From: Datura wrightii
Lineage: Eukaryota; Streptophyta; Magnoliopsida; Solanales; Solanaceae
Reading direction: 5' to 3'
Assembly (NCBI GenBank): GCA_035772735.1
Contig: JASDFA010000007.1
Coordinates: 40,020,501 to 40,084,500 of the forward strand
Length of the DNA stretch: 64,000 nt
Made by a program: the position numbers and the translations under genes. This document shows, in pieces, positions 42,813 to 54,831 of the stretch. Each line of letters opens with the position of its first letter. The stretch's first letter is position 1. The notes beneath the pieces were generated by a model, which was given only the letters and a program-made list of their open reading frames with translations, was not told the origin of the DNA and did not search any database.

Positions 42813-45019
42813 ATGATTTCCACGGGTACAATGGCTCCACAAGGCACACCAAAGAAGGGTCAAACCAAAAAGAAGGTACCTGAGCACAGTCAACCATCAT
42901 ACCAAAGGCTGTGAGATGATCCATCCTCCTATGAAGAGTCGAGTGGCTCTGAAGAGGAATATGAGGTATCGGAGGAGCAGCTGGTGCGGAGGACGACCAG
43001 GGCTAGGGCTCAACAAGTTTCAAATCCAACAGCCCTGGTCAATAGTCCCACTCCACTAGCAAGAGATCCGTCCAGCCGCACTAATGAATGTGTCAGGCTG
43101 CTGCTGCACTTGTTCTGGAGGCTCCCACAACTGGGCACAGTACAAAGAGAGTTGATGAGTAGCATGCCCAGCGAGGGGACTCGGACAATGAGCTGACTGA
43201 GACATCGGGCGCATCAAATGAGCAACCGAGAAATGTGAGAAAATGGTGTGTCCATGGCATGCGGGCTATATACAATCGGGATATTGCTCCAAATGATAAA
43301 GGCAATCCGAAGCGGAGCATTTACAAGGAGCCATGGCTGATCACCACTGGGTTGAAAGACCTTCTTGAGCTACAAGAAGTCTTTGATAAATACAAGTTCG
43401 GGTGGTTGACAGAGTCTTCAGGAAGCTATAGCCCATGCCTAGTTCGCGAGTTCTATGCAGCATATGCAGCTACCTTGCAGCGGTTGGCACTAGGAGGCCA
43501 GGATTGGAAGAAGTGGCCTGCATTGAATCAAGTGATGGTGCGTGAGATCTCAGTTGATATATCTGAGGAGACAATTTCCAGGATGTTGTACGGGATAGAA
43601 TATCAAGCTCCGATGAACACGGCATAGTTTGATCGTAGGTTATCCGAATTGCGGAAAGTCAAAACAAAGAAGTTAAATAGCATGGAGCATATACAGCAGT
43701 ACACCTAGCTTTCCCGCATCATTTCCACAAAGGGGTCATTAGTTGAATGGTTGTATGGTATTAAGTCCAAATAAAGAAGGCCCCTTTGAACTTCCAAGCT
43801 AAATTTTGGTGGTCACTGGTGAGGCACCGGCTGGTACCAATAAGTAATGACAATACTCTTACCCGATAGAGCAGCACTGGTAGCCAGCATAATAGAGGGG
43901 TACCCAATCAATTTCCCACGGTTCATTATAGAGGAGATTCGGGAGCGAGCTGTAAATGATGGTACAATGATTCCCTTCCCTTGCTTGATTGATAGACTTT
44001 GTCGGGAGTCTCGAGTGCCAGAATTGCCATCAGTTGATCAGAGAGTGGTGGTCTAGAAGATTACCGATATCGGGCTGATTAGAGATGATACAAATCCGAT
44101 ATCGAGGGTGAGGACTCAGGCATCTGCATCTGCTGGAGCGACCATAATAGCAGAGGCATTTGGCAGCGGGATGCAGACTGATGCAGCACAGTTCGCCGAG
44201 TTAGCGGCCGAGCCTACTGAGGGTAGAGAGATAGGTAGCCAGGCTGAGGCTACAGATGCAGCAGATGCCTCCATATCTGCCGATGTTCTTGAATCATCAT
44301 CTACAACAGCAGCAGCATCCAGACCATCAGCCGCACCTCCACGATCCACCGCAGCCGGCCTAGTCACGGTATCACAGGAGTTCTTGGTTGACATGGCTAG
44401 GTAGCTAGGTAAAGCAGAGAAGCAGCAGGCACACACGGCGCTACAGGTCAAAGTCTTGATGGAGCAGGTTAAGCTGTGGGTGTCAAAGGAGTTGGAGACA
44501 TTGTCCAGTTTGGTACATGGGCGATTGGATGCTTTTGTGTGAAGGATGGACAAGCGCCTTACACAATTACAGGCGCCAGAGTTATCCCGATGGTACGCAG
44601 AGCTGGGAGCACTATGGTCCGAGGTGCGGGACTTTACCGCACGACAGATAGCTGCGGTACCTCCACCGGTACTTCCCGTGCTTGATGATGAGTTTGAGGA
44701 GGAGCTACCACCGATTTTTGATTTCATCACGGAGGAGCTGGTGGCACATGCCAAGGGGAAGAGGCCTCGTGAGGAGGCAAGTGATGATGTTGATACATCC
44801 CTGCTCCGTCAGCAAAAACGTGAGCGGAGTGAGATGAAGAGAGCGCCGCACGAATCAAGAGAGGAGGCTCGACTAAGAGCCGAGACTGAGGCAACGAGAG
44901 CTCGTGGTGAAGGAACGAGCTCAGTCGTATCTGAGAATGCACCTGGTCAAGCCTACAATATTGGAGTTGATGTTGGAGGCATATCTACACCCTCCACCGA
45001 CCAGGTAGCTGACACCTAG
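42813..45019 (+). pseudogene. Element F 3' ORF, plant-transposon-protein (Transposase_32-like), broken
   Basis: ATG at 42813, or in frame at 42831 (MAPQGTPKKGQTKKK, matching the MAPKSSKGKG start of E). A basic, acidic, then Ser-rich N-terminus has a TGA near 42912; a frame change falls near 43200. The core, open at 43235-43627, reads RKWCVHGMRAIYNRDI, TTGLKDLLELQEVFDKY and SPCLVREFYAAYAATLQ, and aligns with the putative plant transposon protein family. Later pieces (ALVASIIEGYPINFPRFIIEEI, an Ala/Ser-rich stretch, a coiled-coil-like region, an Arg/Glu-rich tail to 45019) are split by stops near 43627, 44055 and 44404. Role unknown. Confidence 0.72.
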
Positions 45020-45067
45020 GTCACACAGGTATGTTTCCTATTCCCTTGGTTTTTGTCTTGTACATAT

Positions 45068-45112
45068 ATGCGTTGAGGACAACGCATGCTTTTTTGATGG
45101 GGGTGGGGAGGG
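45068..45112 (+). other. Hairpin and purine tract near the F 3' end
   Basis: ATGCGTTG-AGGA-CAACGCAT (45068-45087) is a perfect 8-bp stem with the same AGGA loop as in the chromoviruses, followed by the purine-rich GATGGGGGTGGGGAGGGA (45095-45112). No LTR follows directly. Confidence 0.65.
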
Positions 45113-45502
45113 ATACCTGTGCATTCTGTTTTGCTGAACATAACCCGAGGGTTTTTCTTGCTGGATATCTTTTCCCTCAAGTGTTCCATATCTAGTAGAA
45201 CCGGCATGTTTAGGATTTTATTTTGTGTTTTTGTTTTTTTTTGTTTCAGTCGGAAGAAAGTTAGGAAAACTGAAAGCAGTCAAGAGCTAAAATTGTTTGA
45301 TATTTTGATTTTTGATGATTTGATACCCCTCCAAAAATTTTTGTATATGTGTATGTGAGAGTTGACAATTATGACCTTTGTGAATCTTTGCATGGCATTG
45401 AAACTGTGAATTTGTTTATCATTATATGGTTGTACCTGAACTAGCGATTAGTATAATTGATGATGTTGACCGGTGCTATGTGTGAAGTGAGGTCTGATAG
45501 CT
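45113..45502 (+). other. Non-coding 3' region of element F
   Basis: T-rich sequence after the purine tract, with no gene and no match to the F LTR. The element's right end is lost here. Confidence 0.5.
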
Positions 45503-46163
45503 GGGTGGTTTTTAATTTTTACCCTCAACTTGGTGGTCTTTAATTTTTTATTAGTGTTTTAAGTAATAAAAAGGGGACAAAAATAACCCTAATATTTTTC
45601 TAAAAAATGTCAAAAAAAAAATCACAAGGCATAACTTAGCCCTAGAAGACATAAGTTCATGTTACTTAATTTATGTCTGGTAGGCATAATTTCATGTTAT
45701 TGAACTTCTACCCTTTAAGCACAAGTTCATGCTACTTAACTTATGCCTGGTGGCATAGCTTCATGTTGAAATTATGCCCCATAAGAGGCAGAATTTCAAT
45801 ATATGCACAATTTTAGTTATATGAATTTCTGCTCTTTAGGAACAAGTTCATGTTGCTTATGTCTGCTAAGTATAATTTCATATTATTAAACTTGAAATTC
45901 TGTCGCATAGGCACAAGTTCAATAACATGAATTTATGTCTATCAGGCATAAGTTGAGTAACTTAACTTATCCTTGATAGACATAAGGCGTATTCTGTGGG
46001 AATTTATGTCTTTAAGGTATAACTTTGGGCAAAACTTATGCTTTGCAATTTTATTTTTTTTTTGGGTTATTAATGACATTTGTGACTTTTTTTACAACTT
46101 AAAATATTCAATAGTAAAAATTAAAGATCAAAAAAATTAAAAAGTGAAAATTAAAGATCAATT
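45503..46163. mobile_element. Large foldback (MITE-like) element
   Basis: The two ends are imperfect reverse complements over more than 100 bp. Left: GGTGGTTTTTAATTTTTACC, GGTCTTTAATTTTTTATTAG, AAAAATCACAAGGCATAACTT. The right end gives the same series when reversed. The middle repeats TTATGYCTGGTAGGCATAA-like palindromes. No coding capacity, no clear target duplication; ends approximate. Confidence 0.6.
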
Positions 46164-46417
46164 TTAAGTAAAGACACCGGAGGAGATGACCCTTCAAATT
46201 TTCCCCAATGTCGTGGTATTGATTCTGGCTTGCTGCACGGTTTCCCGCTTTGGATTTGATCAAAACCTCTATTTATGCTCTTTTCTCTCCTTATTTGCTT
46301 TAACGTTTAGTTATTTAAATTTTAACTAATAAACTTCTAAAATGTAACTGTTAAAATGTTCTTCAATTTATTGATTAGTACAAAATTACTGCTCAACAAT
46401 AATGAAAAAATAGTATT
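46164..46417. other. Short AT-rich spacer, nothing recognised
   Basis: About 250 bp between the foldback element and the next MITE, without gene or repeat that I can name. Confidence 0.5.
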
Positions 46418-46662
46418 ACTTTCGTTTTAATTTAAGTGTTTTATTTTTTTCTTTTTGAATTATTTTAAAAAGAGTATCTTTTTTTATATTTAATAATTTT
46501 TTTAATTCTAATATTTTATATGACAAATTTAAAATCAAAAAATTTAAGGAATTACACATACCTTTAATTAAAAATTAAAAAATTAAAAAATATCTCTTTA
46601 TGTCGTAATTTCATGTTCAATAAAATTAAGATACTTAAATTGAAATAGGGGGAATAATATAG
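46418..46662. mobile_element. Stowaway-like MITE
   Basis: Terminal inverted repeats of about 30 bp: the left end reads TTACTTTCGTTTTAATTTAA and the right end reversed reads TTATTCCCCCTATTTCAATT, flanked by TA. Length, AT-rich interior and no coding sequence fit a Tc1/mariner-type MITE. Confidence 0.6.
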
Positions 46663-47367
46663 AATTTATGAAGTAATCTATGAATTTATTATTATAATAT
46701 TTATTGTGAAACGTCTTATATTTGGATACATATTTTAAGATTACTATTAATGAATAATTTGGTTTCTAAAAGTTATGAAGGAACAATTTTTTTGAAGGGT
46801 ATTATAGTCACTTAATTTATTTATTTTTTTAATATTTGTCTTTGGGAGTTCTCACTTTTAATTAGTATTGGTGTATGCGCCTCGTACGCGTTCCTCATAT
46901 TAATAAGAATAATTTTTTTAAAAAATAGCATAACTAATATTTAAAAATGTGTTTGTGTGACAGTATAATAATTTAGAAAGAAAATTATAATTGTAAACTG
47001 ATAAATGATTATGTCTAAGAATTTGATCTAATCCAATAGTCCTTTCTTCAATTTATTATAATACTTATTTCAATGAACAAAAACGTTGTGGAAATAACGT
47101 TTGATTGAAAGATTAAAATAATCATCCGCTTTTACGTGAGCACTTAAAAATGCATACATTATATGTGTATTTTATGTTAATACGAATTTTGTATTACTAT
47201 ACTATTAACAGAGTAACATTTAATATAAATATTAGCATTACGAAGACATATTGTAATACAAAGTTGTATAGTAGAATAGAACATATGGTATAAGTTATTC
47301 CTTTAAATAATTAGCACTTATGAAATCGTATTGTGATTTATTATGGTTTGTTTTGACACTAATAAAT
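46663..47367. other. AT-rich intergenic sequence
   Basis: About 0.7 kb of AT-rich DNA without recognised gene. A short GC-rich palindromic patch (TATGCGCCTCGTACGCG, near 46873) may mark the end of an unrecognised small element. Confidence 0.45.
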
Positions 47368-49591
47368 TGTCATGACCCAAACATAGGCCCAGATCAAGAC
47401 ATGGGACAAAGAACCCCGAGAGGCTCCAAGTCAATCCATGGCATGAACATAACATCTAACTCATTCATTAAAACGGAAGATCAACATGAATAACATAGTG
47501 GAAGTCGGAACAAAACATAACATCTGAATACATCCATCAATCTAAAGCTGAATACAAACTATGTTCGAATAAGCCTCTAATACTGACGAGCTGATGGGAC
47601 AAGATCCCAACTAACTTATTATAATCTGAAAACTGAAAAGACAAAATACAACCGATAAGAAGGCCCCTCGCAAGATGAGGACTCATCAACTGATACTGAG
47701 AAGTGCTAACTCCGAAAGTCTGACTAGCGGCGGGACTAAGTTTGGATATCGGAGCCTATATCATAAAATGATATAGCATAGAGTATGCGGTCAGTACGTG
47801 GAATGTACTGACTATGCAAGGTAAGTAAAACCGCTAAGTAAGTAAAATCATTAAACATGCATAGTATAAAATATAATCAAGATAAGATTCTGAGAGTAGG
47901 GCTTGCATGCTATTTTCTGAAATCATGATTCGAACATAATTGAACCTCATAATTGAATTGAATGACCCAAAGCTGAAAGCTGATAACATAAGTAAAACTT
48001 GACATTGGGTCAAGCCTGCTGAAACATAATATCATGACTAATGTATATACATAACTGAAATCATGAGGAACAATGGGAGACTCGTCATATAACTGACGTT
48101 ACCACGATAGAGCTTACGTGGTCCCGACTATCATACTCAAGTGGGCAAAGCCGTCCAAAGACTTACCAGGGTTAAGGACGCTACCATGATATTGATATCA
48201 AGCTCAAGGCCCCTTGGGGGCGGGGGAAAGCTCTAAAGGAGGTCCCAAATAATCTGATCATACCTACATTGGCGTGTAGTTCTGAGGTTGACTGACCCTT
48301 AGCCTACTCGGTTCTAGACACTACTCCCAAAAATATGCATATGCTCTCCATCATTTTTCAACAAAGCTGACCATCATCTAGTGACGAAGCTGAATAATAA
48401 CATACATGCATAAATCTGAAATCATAACATGAGGAGCCTTGGCTCAAACTATACCATAAGTTGAATATAATTGGGAGTCTTGACTCCAAAACCATGTGGT
48501 AAGCTAATTCATGAAATCGTAAAACATACTTGATCATATGGGCTTGCCCAATACTTAAACATACTTGAAATCAACTTGATTCTCTTTGAAAACATGAGCA
48601 TAGACATGGGTATTTTGAATCATACTTTCTTCATAAACATCCCATTATGCTTGTATACATACTTCATAAATCTCAACTTTCACGGACTTTCATGGATGGG
48701 CTTCATAATTTAGAAAACTTAAAAACATAATTTATAATTGAAAATATTGTAAAATCTGTCCATTAATCATAATTCAACATTAAAACATGCTTAGATCATA
48801 CCCATGATTGAAACTTAGAGAATTCATGCATTGGATGAAAATCCCATAGAATCGTCAACTAGGAAATCATGAATTGAGAAGGAATTTGGTGTGAGTGTAG
48901 ACTATTGCACCCATTCATAGCCTTACATACATGAAGGGATCTAATTTTACCACTTCCTTGATTGCCTAAAGAGAATTGAGGAAGAACTTTGTAGAACTAG
49001 GCTTGATCACCTCTCAAACTTCTAAACTTACATGCATTAATTAGGATAGGTTTAGAATTATTTAAACCTTCCTAAAACACTCTATTCTGAGCTTAAAACG
49101 ACGTAGTTTAAGCCTTAGGAACTTAGGTATTTATGGAAAAGTCTTATTAAACTCACAGGGAAAAACAGGTTGTCAGTCCCAATGAGAGATTGGGCGAGTC
49201 ATTGTCAGTGACCATGACTCGTGGTCACCTCCCGTCACCCTCACTGCCCAAAACATTTAACCTTTAACCAACTGCTGACCATAACCCACTCAAGGAATCA
49301 TGGCATCGACCATGACTCGTGGTGACTAGTCATTCTTCCTCCATCCTTTAACTGCCTTTGACCACGGGCCACCCAACGAATCGTGGTGTTGACCACGACT
49401 TGTGGTCACACCCTTGGCCAGCTCCCAACTCAAAATTTCAACCACGGCCAGACAACTCCCCACGAGTCACTTAATGATTCGTGGTGTTCCTGAGGAGTCA
49501 CTGGACGACTCGTCCTGTAACCTGGTGTAGAAAATTCTATTTTCTCCGTTTCAACTCCTGGATCTGATCTTAGGATTTTCAGGGTATTACA
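47368..49591 (-). repeat. 3' LTR of element G
   Basis: 2224 bp. On the minus strand it starts TGTAATACCC and ends GGTCATGACA, aligning along its length with the D LTRs. ACGASTCGT palindromes cluster at 49190-49520 (exact at 49505-49513), the 5' end of the LTR in this orientation. Confidence 0.9.
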
Positions 49592-49624
49592 ATATCTCCC
49601 CCTTAGAAAATTCATCCTTGAATT
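49592..49624 (-). other. Polypurine tract and upstream hairpin of element G
   Basis: Minus strand AAGGGGGAGATAT (49604-49592) touches the LTR. It is preceded by AATTC-AAGGAT-GAATT (49624-49609), the counterpart of the AGGA hairpins in the other elements. Confidence 0.7.
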
Positions 49625-49849
49625 GAAAAAACATACTGAAAAGCAGAGAAATGCAATCATCTTACTCAAATACTGAACATACATGCTGAAAACTGACGGA
49701 GTAATTGACTCCGATTTGAACTGCATGGCTGAACTGAATTCCTAAATCACATATATATTCATTTATTGACATTAAAGAAATCGGGGCACATGAGCTGAAC
49801 ATGAAACTGAATAGAGTATTAAGGAGGAAACTGATACCTCAAGCTGGAA

Positions 49850-50063
49850 CTAGGCCGAAAGGGAATAGATGTGGGTATTTAGCCAGCATATCTGCTTCGG
49901 CTTCCCACGTAGCTCCCTCAACATATTTATTGCTTCATAAAGCCTTGACTGAAGCTACTTTTTTGTTTCTTAGCTTTCGAACCTGATAATCCAGAATTTC
50001 CACCGGAACCTCCTCATAACTAAGGATGTCTTTCACACTAACACTGTCCTCCGGAACAACCAG
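49850..50063 (-). pseudogene. int: Element G integrase C-terminal tail
   Basis: On the minus strand it reads SYEEVPVEILDYQVRKL and then a chromodomain-like end (EGATWEAEADMLAKYPHLF). It is the last part of G integrase, cut from the rest by element C at 50068. The tail is thought to target insertion to marked chromatin in chromoviruses. Confidence 0.82.
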
Positions 50064-50068
50064 ATCTG
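50064..50068. repeat. 5' target-site duplication of element C (ATCTG)
   Basis: ATCTG precedes the C 5' LTR; AACTG follows the 3' LTR at 60698-60702. One mismatch, and joining the flanks restores the G integrase alignment. Confidence 0.8.
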
Positions 50069-50239
50069 TGTTATACCCCGTAAAATTTTCGGCATAAAGA
50101 TGGCCTATTCACGTGTTGGTTAAGAATATTTAAAAGCCATGCATGCTAGAAAAAGGCCCGGGGAAAGATCGGACAAGCCCCAAGTTGGCACGTCGCAAGA
50201 CAAGATGCGATTTGCAGTGTCCAAGTATATAGAGCTCCG

Positions 50240-50340
50240 TTTGTGATGTAATTTCCTTTAATTAATAATAATTTCTTTTAATTAACAATAGTTCTCTTTA
50301 ATTAATAATATAATTTCCTTTAATTAATAAAAGTCCCCCC
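50240..50340 (+). repeat. AT-rich tandem array in the C LTR
   Basis: About four copies of a 20-30 bp unit around TTTCCTTTAATTAATAA lie just after the TATA-like box. The array is present in both C LTRs (again near 58195-58290) and absent from A and B. Confidence 0.75.
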
Positions 50341-51500
50341 TTTAAAAGTGATGATAAGTGGCCTTAAAGAAATTAATCATAATTTTCCTTAGAATTCCAT
50401 GAAAACGTACAGAGGGAGAAGACGAAGAAATTGAAAAAATAATCGTTCAATTATGCTACCAAACGAAGTCTAAACTCAAATTAACCTCAGGTACCGAGGT
50501 ATTTAGCAGCAGGGAACATTCCTACGATTTTTGTTTCGCGAAATACGGTCGGCGAATCGTCGAGCTACCGAACCAAAGTAAGTAAAATTACTCCAAATTA
50601 GTGTCTATGTGCTCCAAGCTGTGAAGTGAATACTTCTCCCTTCTGGACTTCTGAAAAATAACGAGTTTTTGACCGTCTTTCGATAAGCCTAAGTTTAGGC
50701 TATAATTATATCGAAAGTGACGTTGTTCTTCAGGATAAAGCTATATTTAGTATTAATTGACGTATATCATAATGCAGTTGGGAGAAATAGCTGGAGTATT
50801 GACCGAGCCTCGTCCGACAGTCGGATAACTCGAGGTTAAGGTATGTGAAGTTGTTCTTCGGCAAGTTAGTAAGCTTTAGCTATATAAATCATAGTAAACT
50901 CCGCATTTGAAACTCTCGGAGTTGAATGACGAGAATTGAGTAAGTCTAGTAGATTCTGGTTTGCGTTGCTGTATTGTATTCAGGTTGAAAGTTAGTAAAG
51001 CATGCGCCGAAGGGCGAAGTAGCATTCTAGATTCAATATAGTCTATTATATGATTAGCAAGCATGTTGTAGAATAAAAAAAAAGAAACAGATTTTCAGAA
51101 TAAAAGTTAGTAAAGTAACCAGATAGACAGATGAGATTTTGGCTACAGATTAGCCATTCAGACAAATAGCATCCTGGCTACAGGATAGCCAACAGTTAAA
51201 GAAAGATTTCGGAATCAGTATAATCAGTAAAGAACCCGTTTAGTACAAAACAGATCAGAATAAGAAATCAGATTTCAGATAGTCTTTTCAGCTATACATG
51301 CTTGCTATTTATATGTGCTATTTGTTTGTTGAGACTTGTTGTGGTGTGAGGGCACCTTATTGAGCGTCTTCACTGCCCCTGGGTTGGTAATCGTGTCGCC
51401 CACTGAGCGGGTGGGTTTTACGTCACTCCAAGGAGTGGCATGCCGTCCCCAGCTTGGACGAAGGTGGGATGTAGATTTCCCCACAGCACTCTGATCAGCA

Positions 51501-51660
51501 TTACAGGTGCAGCTCCGGTATCAGATAGCCCTGTTGAGTGTGTCCAGGGAATCAGACCCTATCTGTTACTGTCTGTACATTCAGTTATTACAGGTGTAGC
51601 TCCGGTTTCAGGTAGCCCCGTTGAGTGAGTCCGGGGATCCAGACCCTATCTGTTACTGTA
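51501..51660 (+). repeat. 87-bp tandem duplication in the C LTR
   Basis: TTACAGGTGYAGCTCCGGT begins at 51501 and again at 51588; both units continue to CAGACCCTATCTGTTACTGT. The same duplication is at 59453-59612 in the other LTR, so it predates insertion. Confidence 0.85.
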
Positions 51661-52748
51661 TACATAGGAGTCCTCCGGACCAGACACGGTTGCTTATATC
51701 GGAGGCTATGGCCCGAGCCGGAGACCCAGGGGGCCGGTAGAGGAGCTCCGAAGTGAGTAGATGACTGGAGTGACTTATTTTTGGTTGGTTTTGACCCGGG
51801 TAGGGGTATACAGATTGTTTGCTTGCTTGGCGCCATTCGGCTTATGGGGGTTGGTATTGGCTCTTGCTTGCTACTTGTATATCTATTTATGTGATATATA
51901 TATTGTATACTAGCTACTAGATAGCAGGCCGTTGCGTCTACAGGTACGCCTCTGCTTTATCAGTACAGGAAGCCCGATCCAGTTTATGTCAGCTTCTTCA
52001 GATTCAGTTATCTCCTGCTATACAGAAATGCTAGTTATGCTATCTTTATTCAGTTGTTTTCAGTTGTATTATTTCAGTTGCTTTGCATACTCAGTATCAG
52101 TGGTACTGACGCCCAGTGCGGTGCTGCACTACTTGCCTGCAGGTACTCATAGACGAGGAGGCGATCCTTCGTGATTCCAGTCAGCTATTGAGTATTCAGC
52201 TCCTATCATCCTGAGTCTGATTTCCAGAGGTGTAGCTCTTTTCCTTTTTGTACAGTACGGGTAGGTCGGGGCCCTGTCCCGATCATTTCTGTTGTTATTC
52301 CTAGAGGCTTGCAGTCTGTATATATTTCCCTGTGGCCAGTTGAGCCGGTCGTGTGAGGCCGTGCAGTTCGCTGTAGCTGTTTAGTATTTCAGTTTATGTT
52401 GGCCGTGTGAGGCCTTAGTTTGACAGTAGTGGTGACCTTGCCGGTCATGTAGTCTTACAGTAGTCTTGTGTTGATTTTACAGATGACTAGACAGCATGGT
52501 GGCCTTGTTGGCCCGCATAGGTTCCTTGTTATGAGTGTGTTCTGGTTAGCTGTTATTACAGGTACAGGTGGCTATAGGCCAGTTGGCCGGAGGCTGTGTT
52601 TACAGCCGTTATATAGCCGGTTTGTTTCTTGGAATAGAGCCAGAGCCAGCCAAAGCACCAGATGTGCTCAGGCTGGACCATTTAGCAGTCCAGAGTCTAG
52701 TAGGCACCAGGTGCCCGTCATACCCCCCAAGGTGGGATGTGACAAACT

Positions 52749-52760
52749 TGGTATCAGAGC
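52749..52760 (+). other. Primer binding site of element C (initiator Met-tRNA)
   Basis: TGGTATCAGAGC, 4 nt after the LTR, identical to A and D. Confidence 0.9.
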
Positions 52761-52959
52761 AGGTCGTGTCCCAGGGAGTCTGCAAGCCGTGCTGAGTAGA
52801 GTCTTGTCTATGGATGTGTTGTGCACCACATACTATAGGAAGGAGGCTGCGAGGCATGATAGGATGGTTACTCATCTTTCTCAGTCAGTCGTGCTATAGA
52901 ACGGTACAGTATAAGGTCGAATCCCTGAAACTCACCATATTCTTTGTTTACAGATAAGA

Positions 52960-54831
52960 ATGGCAGACCAGCGTCACCCTGCCACTAGCAGAAGATTAGA
53001 CACGGCAGCAGGAGAAGGCACTAGCAGAGTGCCTCAGATTCAGACAGAGTCAGCCCGATCTGAGGGCGACATAGAAGCTTCATCACAGCCCTCTCAGCCG
53101 TTCCCCTCTCACCAGGAGCTGTTCGGAACGACACCGCCTCCTATAGCTCCTGTGCCTTCGCCATCGGATCAGGAGGTTCATAGCGCTGTAGTTATGATGG
53201 CACAGATGCTGGCCGCACAGCGCCAGTTAGCACCACCTGTAGCAGCAGAGCCTTCAGGTGGGTCAGGTAGTTCCAGGGTCAGGGAGTTTTTGGCACTAGG
53301 TCCCCCGCAGTTTACAGGGTCAGATCCGGCAGAGGACCCACAGGACTTCCTAGATCAGATGCAGAGGATATTCCGAGTGATGCATGTGACCCCTTCAGAG
53401 TCTGTTGAGCTGGCAGTGTTCCGATTAAGAGATATAGCTATTCTGTGGTATGAGAGTTGGGAAAGGTCCCGAGGGAGAGATGTTACCCCTCTGACCTGGG
53501 CCAACTTCTCGGAGGCCTTTCTAGACCATTATTTGCCACGAGAGATCCGGCAGGCCCGGATGGACCAGTTCCTACATTTAGAGCAGGGGGCGAGGGGTGT
53601 TCATGAGTATGCTTTACAGTTTGACTCCTTAGCCCGTTATGCTCCAGCTTTTGTTGATACTATGCCAGCGAGAGTTCACAGATTCATCATGGGCTTGAAT
53701 CCGGAGTATACTGAGGCATGTATGACGGCGACGTTGCGAGAGGATATGGACATTGCCCGAGTACAGGATTTTGCTCAGATCATAGAGGGTCTTAGACAGC
53801 GGCAGCAGAGTAATAGACAGATCAGTCAGGAACAGCGCCGCAGAGATAGACCAGATGAGATACAGAGGGAAGTTCAGAGAGGACCCAGGCCTCGACTATC
53901 AGATAGACCCCCTAGACCCCCACCTCCACAGCAGCAGCAGCGAGGTAGGTATGTTCGTAGAGGGCAGTCAGGGTTCAGTGGCAGTTCCAGAACGGTAGAT
54001 TCCCCGCAGCAGAGAAGGGGAGAACAGAGTAGATTTGCACCCTTACCCTGCCCCTATTGTAATCGACCATACTCCGGAGCTTGTAGATATGGCTCCATAG
54101 GGTGTTATATTTGCGGGCAGGAGGGGCACCAGATGAGAGACTGCCCGACCAGAGGTCAGGGGAGTAGAGGCAGTCATGACAGGGGATCCGCAGGGCCACG
54201 AGCCCCAGCAGCTTTAGCGGGGCGTGGGCCTTTAGGTTCAGCAGGCAGAGGCCGAGGTAGACCAGGAGCCTCCAGTTCAGGTACGGGCTCAAGCCGTACT
54301 TATGCATTGCCAGGAAGACAGGATTCAGAAGCATCTCCAGATGTAGTGACAGGTATGATGACTATCTGTTCATACCCTGTTTACGTATTGATTGATCCAG
54401 GATATACTCTGTCATATATTACCCCGTTTGTGGCACGAAAGTTCAATATTGCACCAGAATTATTACAGCATCCCTTTGCAGTATCCACGCCCGTCGGTGA
54501 CTCTATTATAGATAGCAGAATTTACCGAGGGTGTATAGTAGAGGTTGATGACCGTCAGACTACAGTAGATCTGGTCGAGTTAGAAATGATAGACTTCGAT
54601 GCCATAATGGGTATGGATTGGCTAGTGCCGTGCTTTGCTAATGTTGAATGTTGGACCAAGACGGTCCGATTCCACTTTCCAGGAGAAGTAGTGCGGGAGT
54701 GGAAGGGCAGCACCGCTACGCCAAAAGGTAGGTTTATTTCCTACCTTCAGGCGAGGAAATTGATATCTAAGGGATGTATTTACCATCTGGTCAGAGTTCA
54801 AGATGTCCGAGCAGAATCTCCGACACTCTAG
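52960..54831 (+). pseudogene. gag-pro: Element C gag-protease, ends at a nonsense codon
   Basis: ATG at 52960, preceded by an acceptor-like TTTGTTTACAG. 623 codons are open to TAG 54829-54831, where A has CAG. Residues about 110-260 are the capsid-like gag domain (QDFLDQMQRIF, WYESWERS, YLPREIRQ), then an Arg/Gln/Pro-rich linker. A CCHC knuckle spans residues 382-395 ([14 protein letters not shown]). The protease has the active-site Asp at residue 479 in LIDPG; the next residue is Tyr (GYTLSYI) where A has Ser. Gag packages RNA; the protease releases mature proteins. The stop would cut off RT and integrase unless read through. Confidence 0.92.

Larger units (their letters stand above)
37288..45502 (+). 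mobile_element. Element F: Athila-like element lacking RT, RNase H and integrase
   Basis: Plus strand. In order: a complete 5' LTR, a degenerate GGCGCC-type primer site, gag, protease, two tandem two-hairpin modules, two palindrome arrays around a leader-like region, a 3' ORF and a hairpin plus purine tract. No pol enzymes are present between protease (ending 41421) and the modules. No 3' LTR is found; the right end is lost near a foldback element at about 45503. It shares gag type and 3' ORF type with E. Non-autonomous by content. Confidence 0.8.
50069..52744 (+). repeat. 5' LTR of element C
   Basis: Begins TGTTATACCCCG and ends TGTGACA. Parts: a TATA-like TATATAG at 50226, then an AT-rich tandem array (about 50240-50340), a donor-like GTAAGT at 50578, an 87-bp unit present nearly twice (51501-51660), and the 3' part shared with A and B. 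Few differences from 58019-60697. Confidence 0.93.

Noticed and set aside
44116..44754. Minus-strand Ser-rich frame of 212 codons
   Set aside because: Antisense shadow of the Ala/Ser-rich part of the F 3' ORF.
49801..49986. Plus-strand 61-codon frame near the end of G
   Set aside because: Antisense to the G integrase tail.
53975..54334. Minus-strand frame of 119 codons in element C
   Set aside because: Antisense to gag and its zinc knuckle; no independent support.
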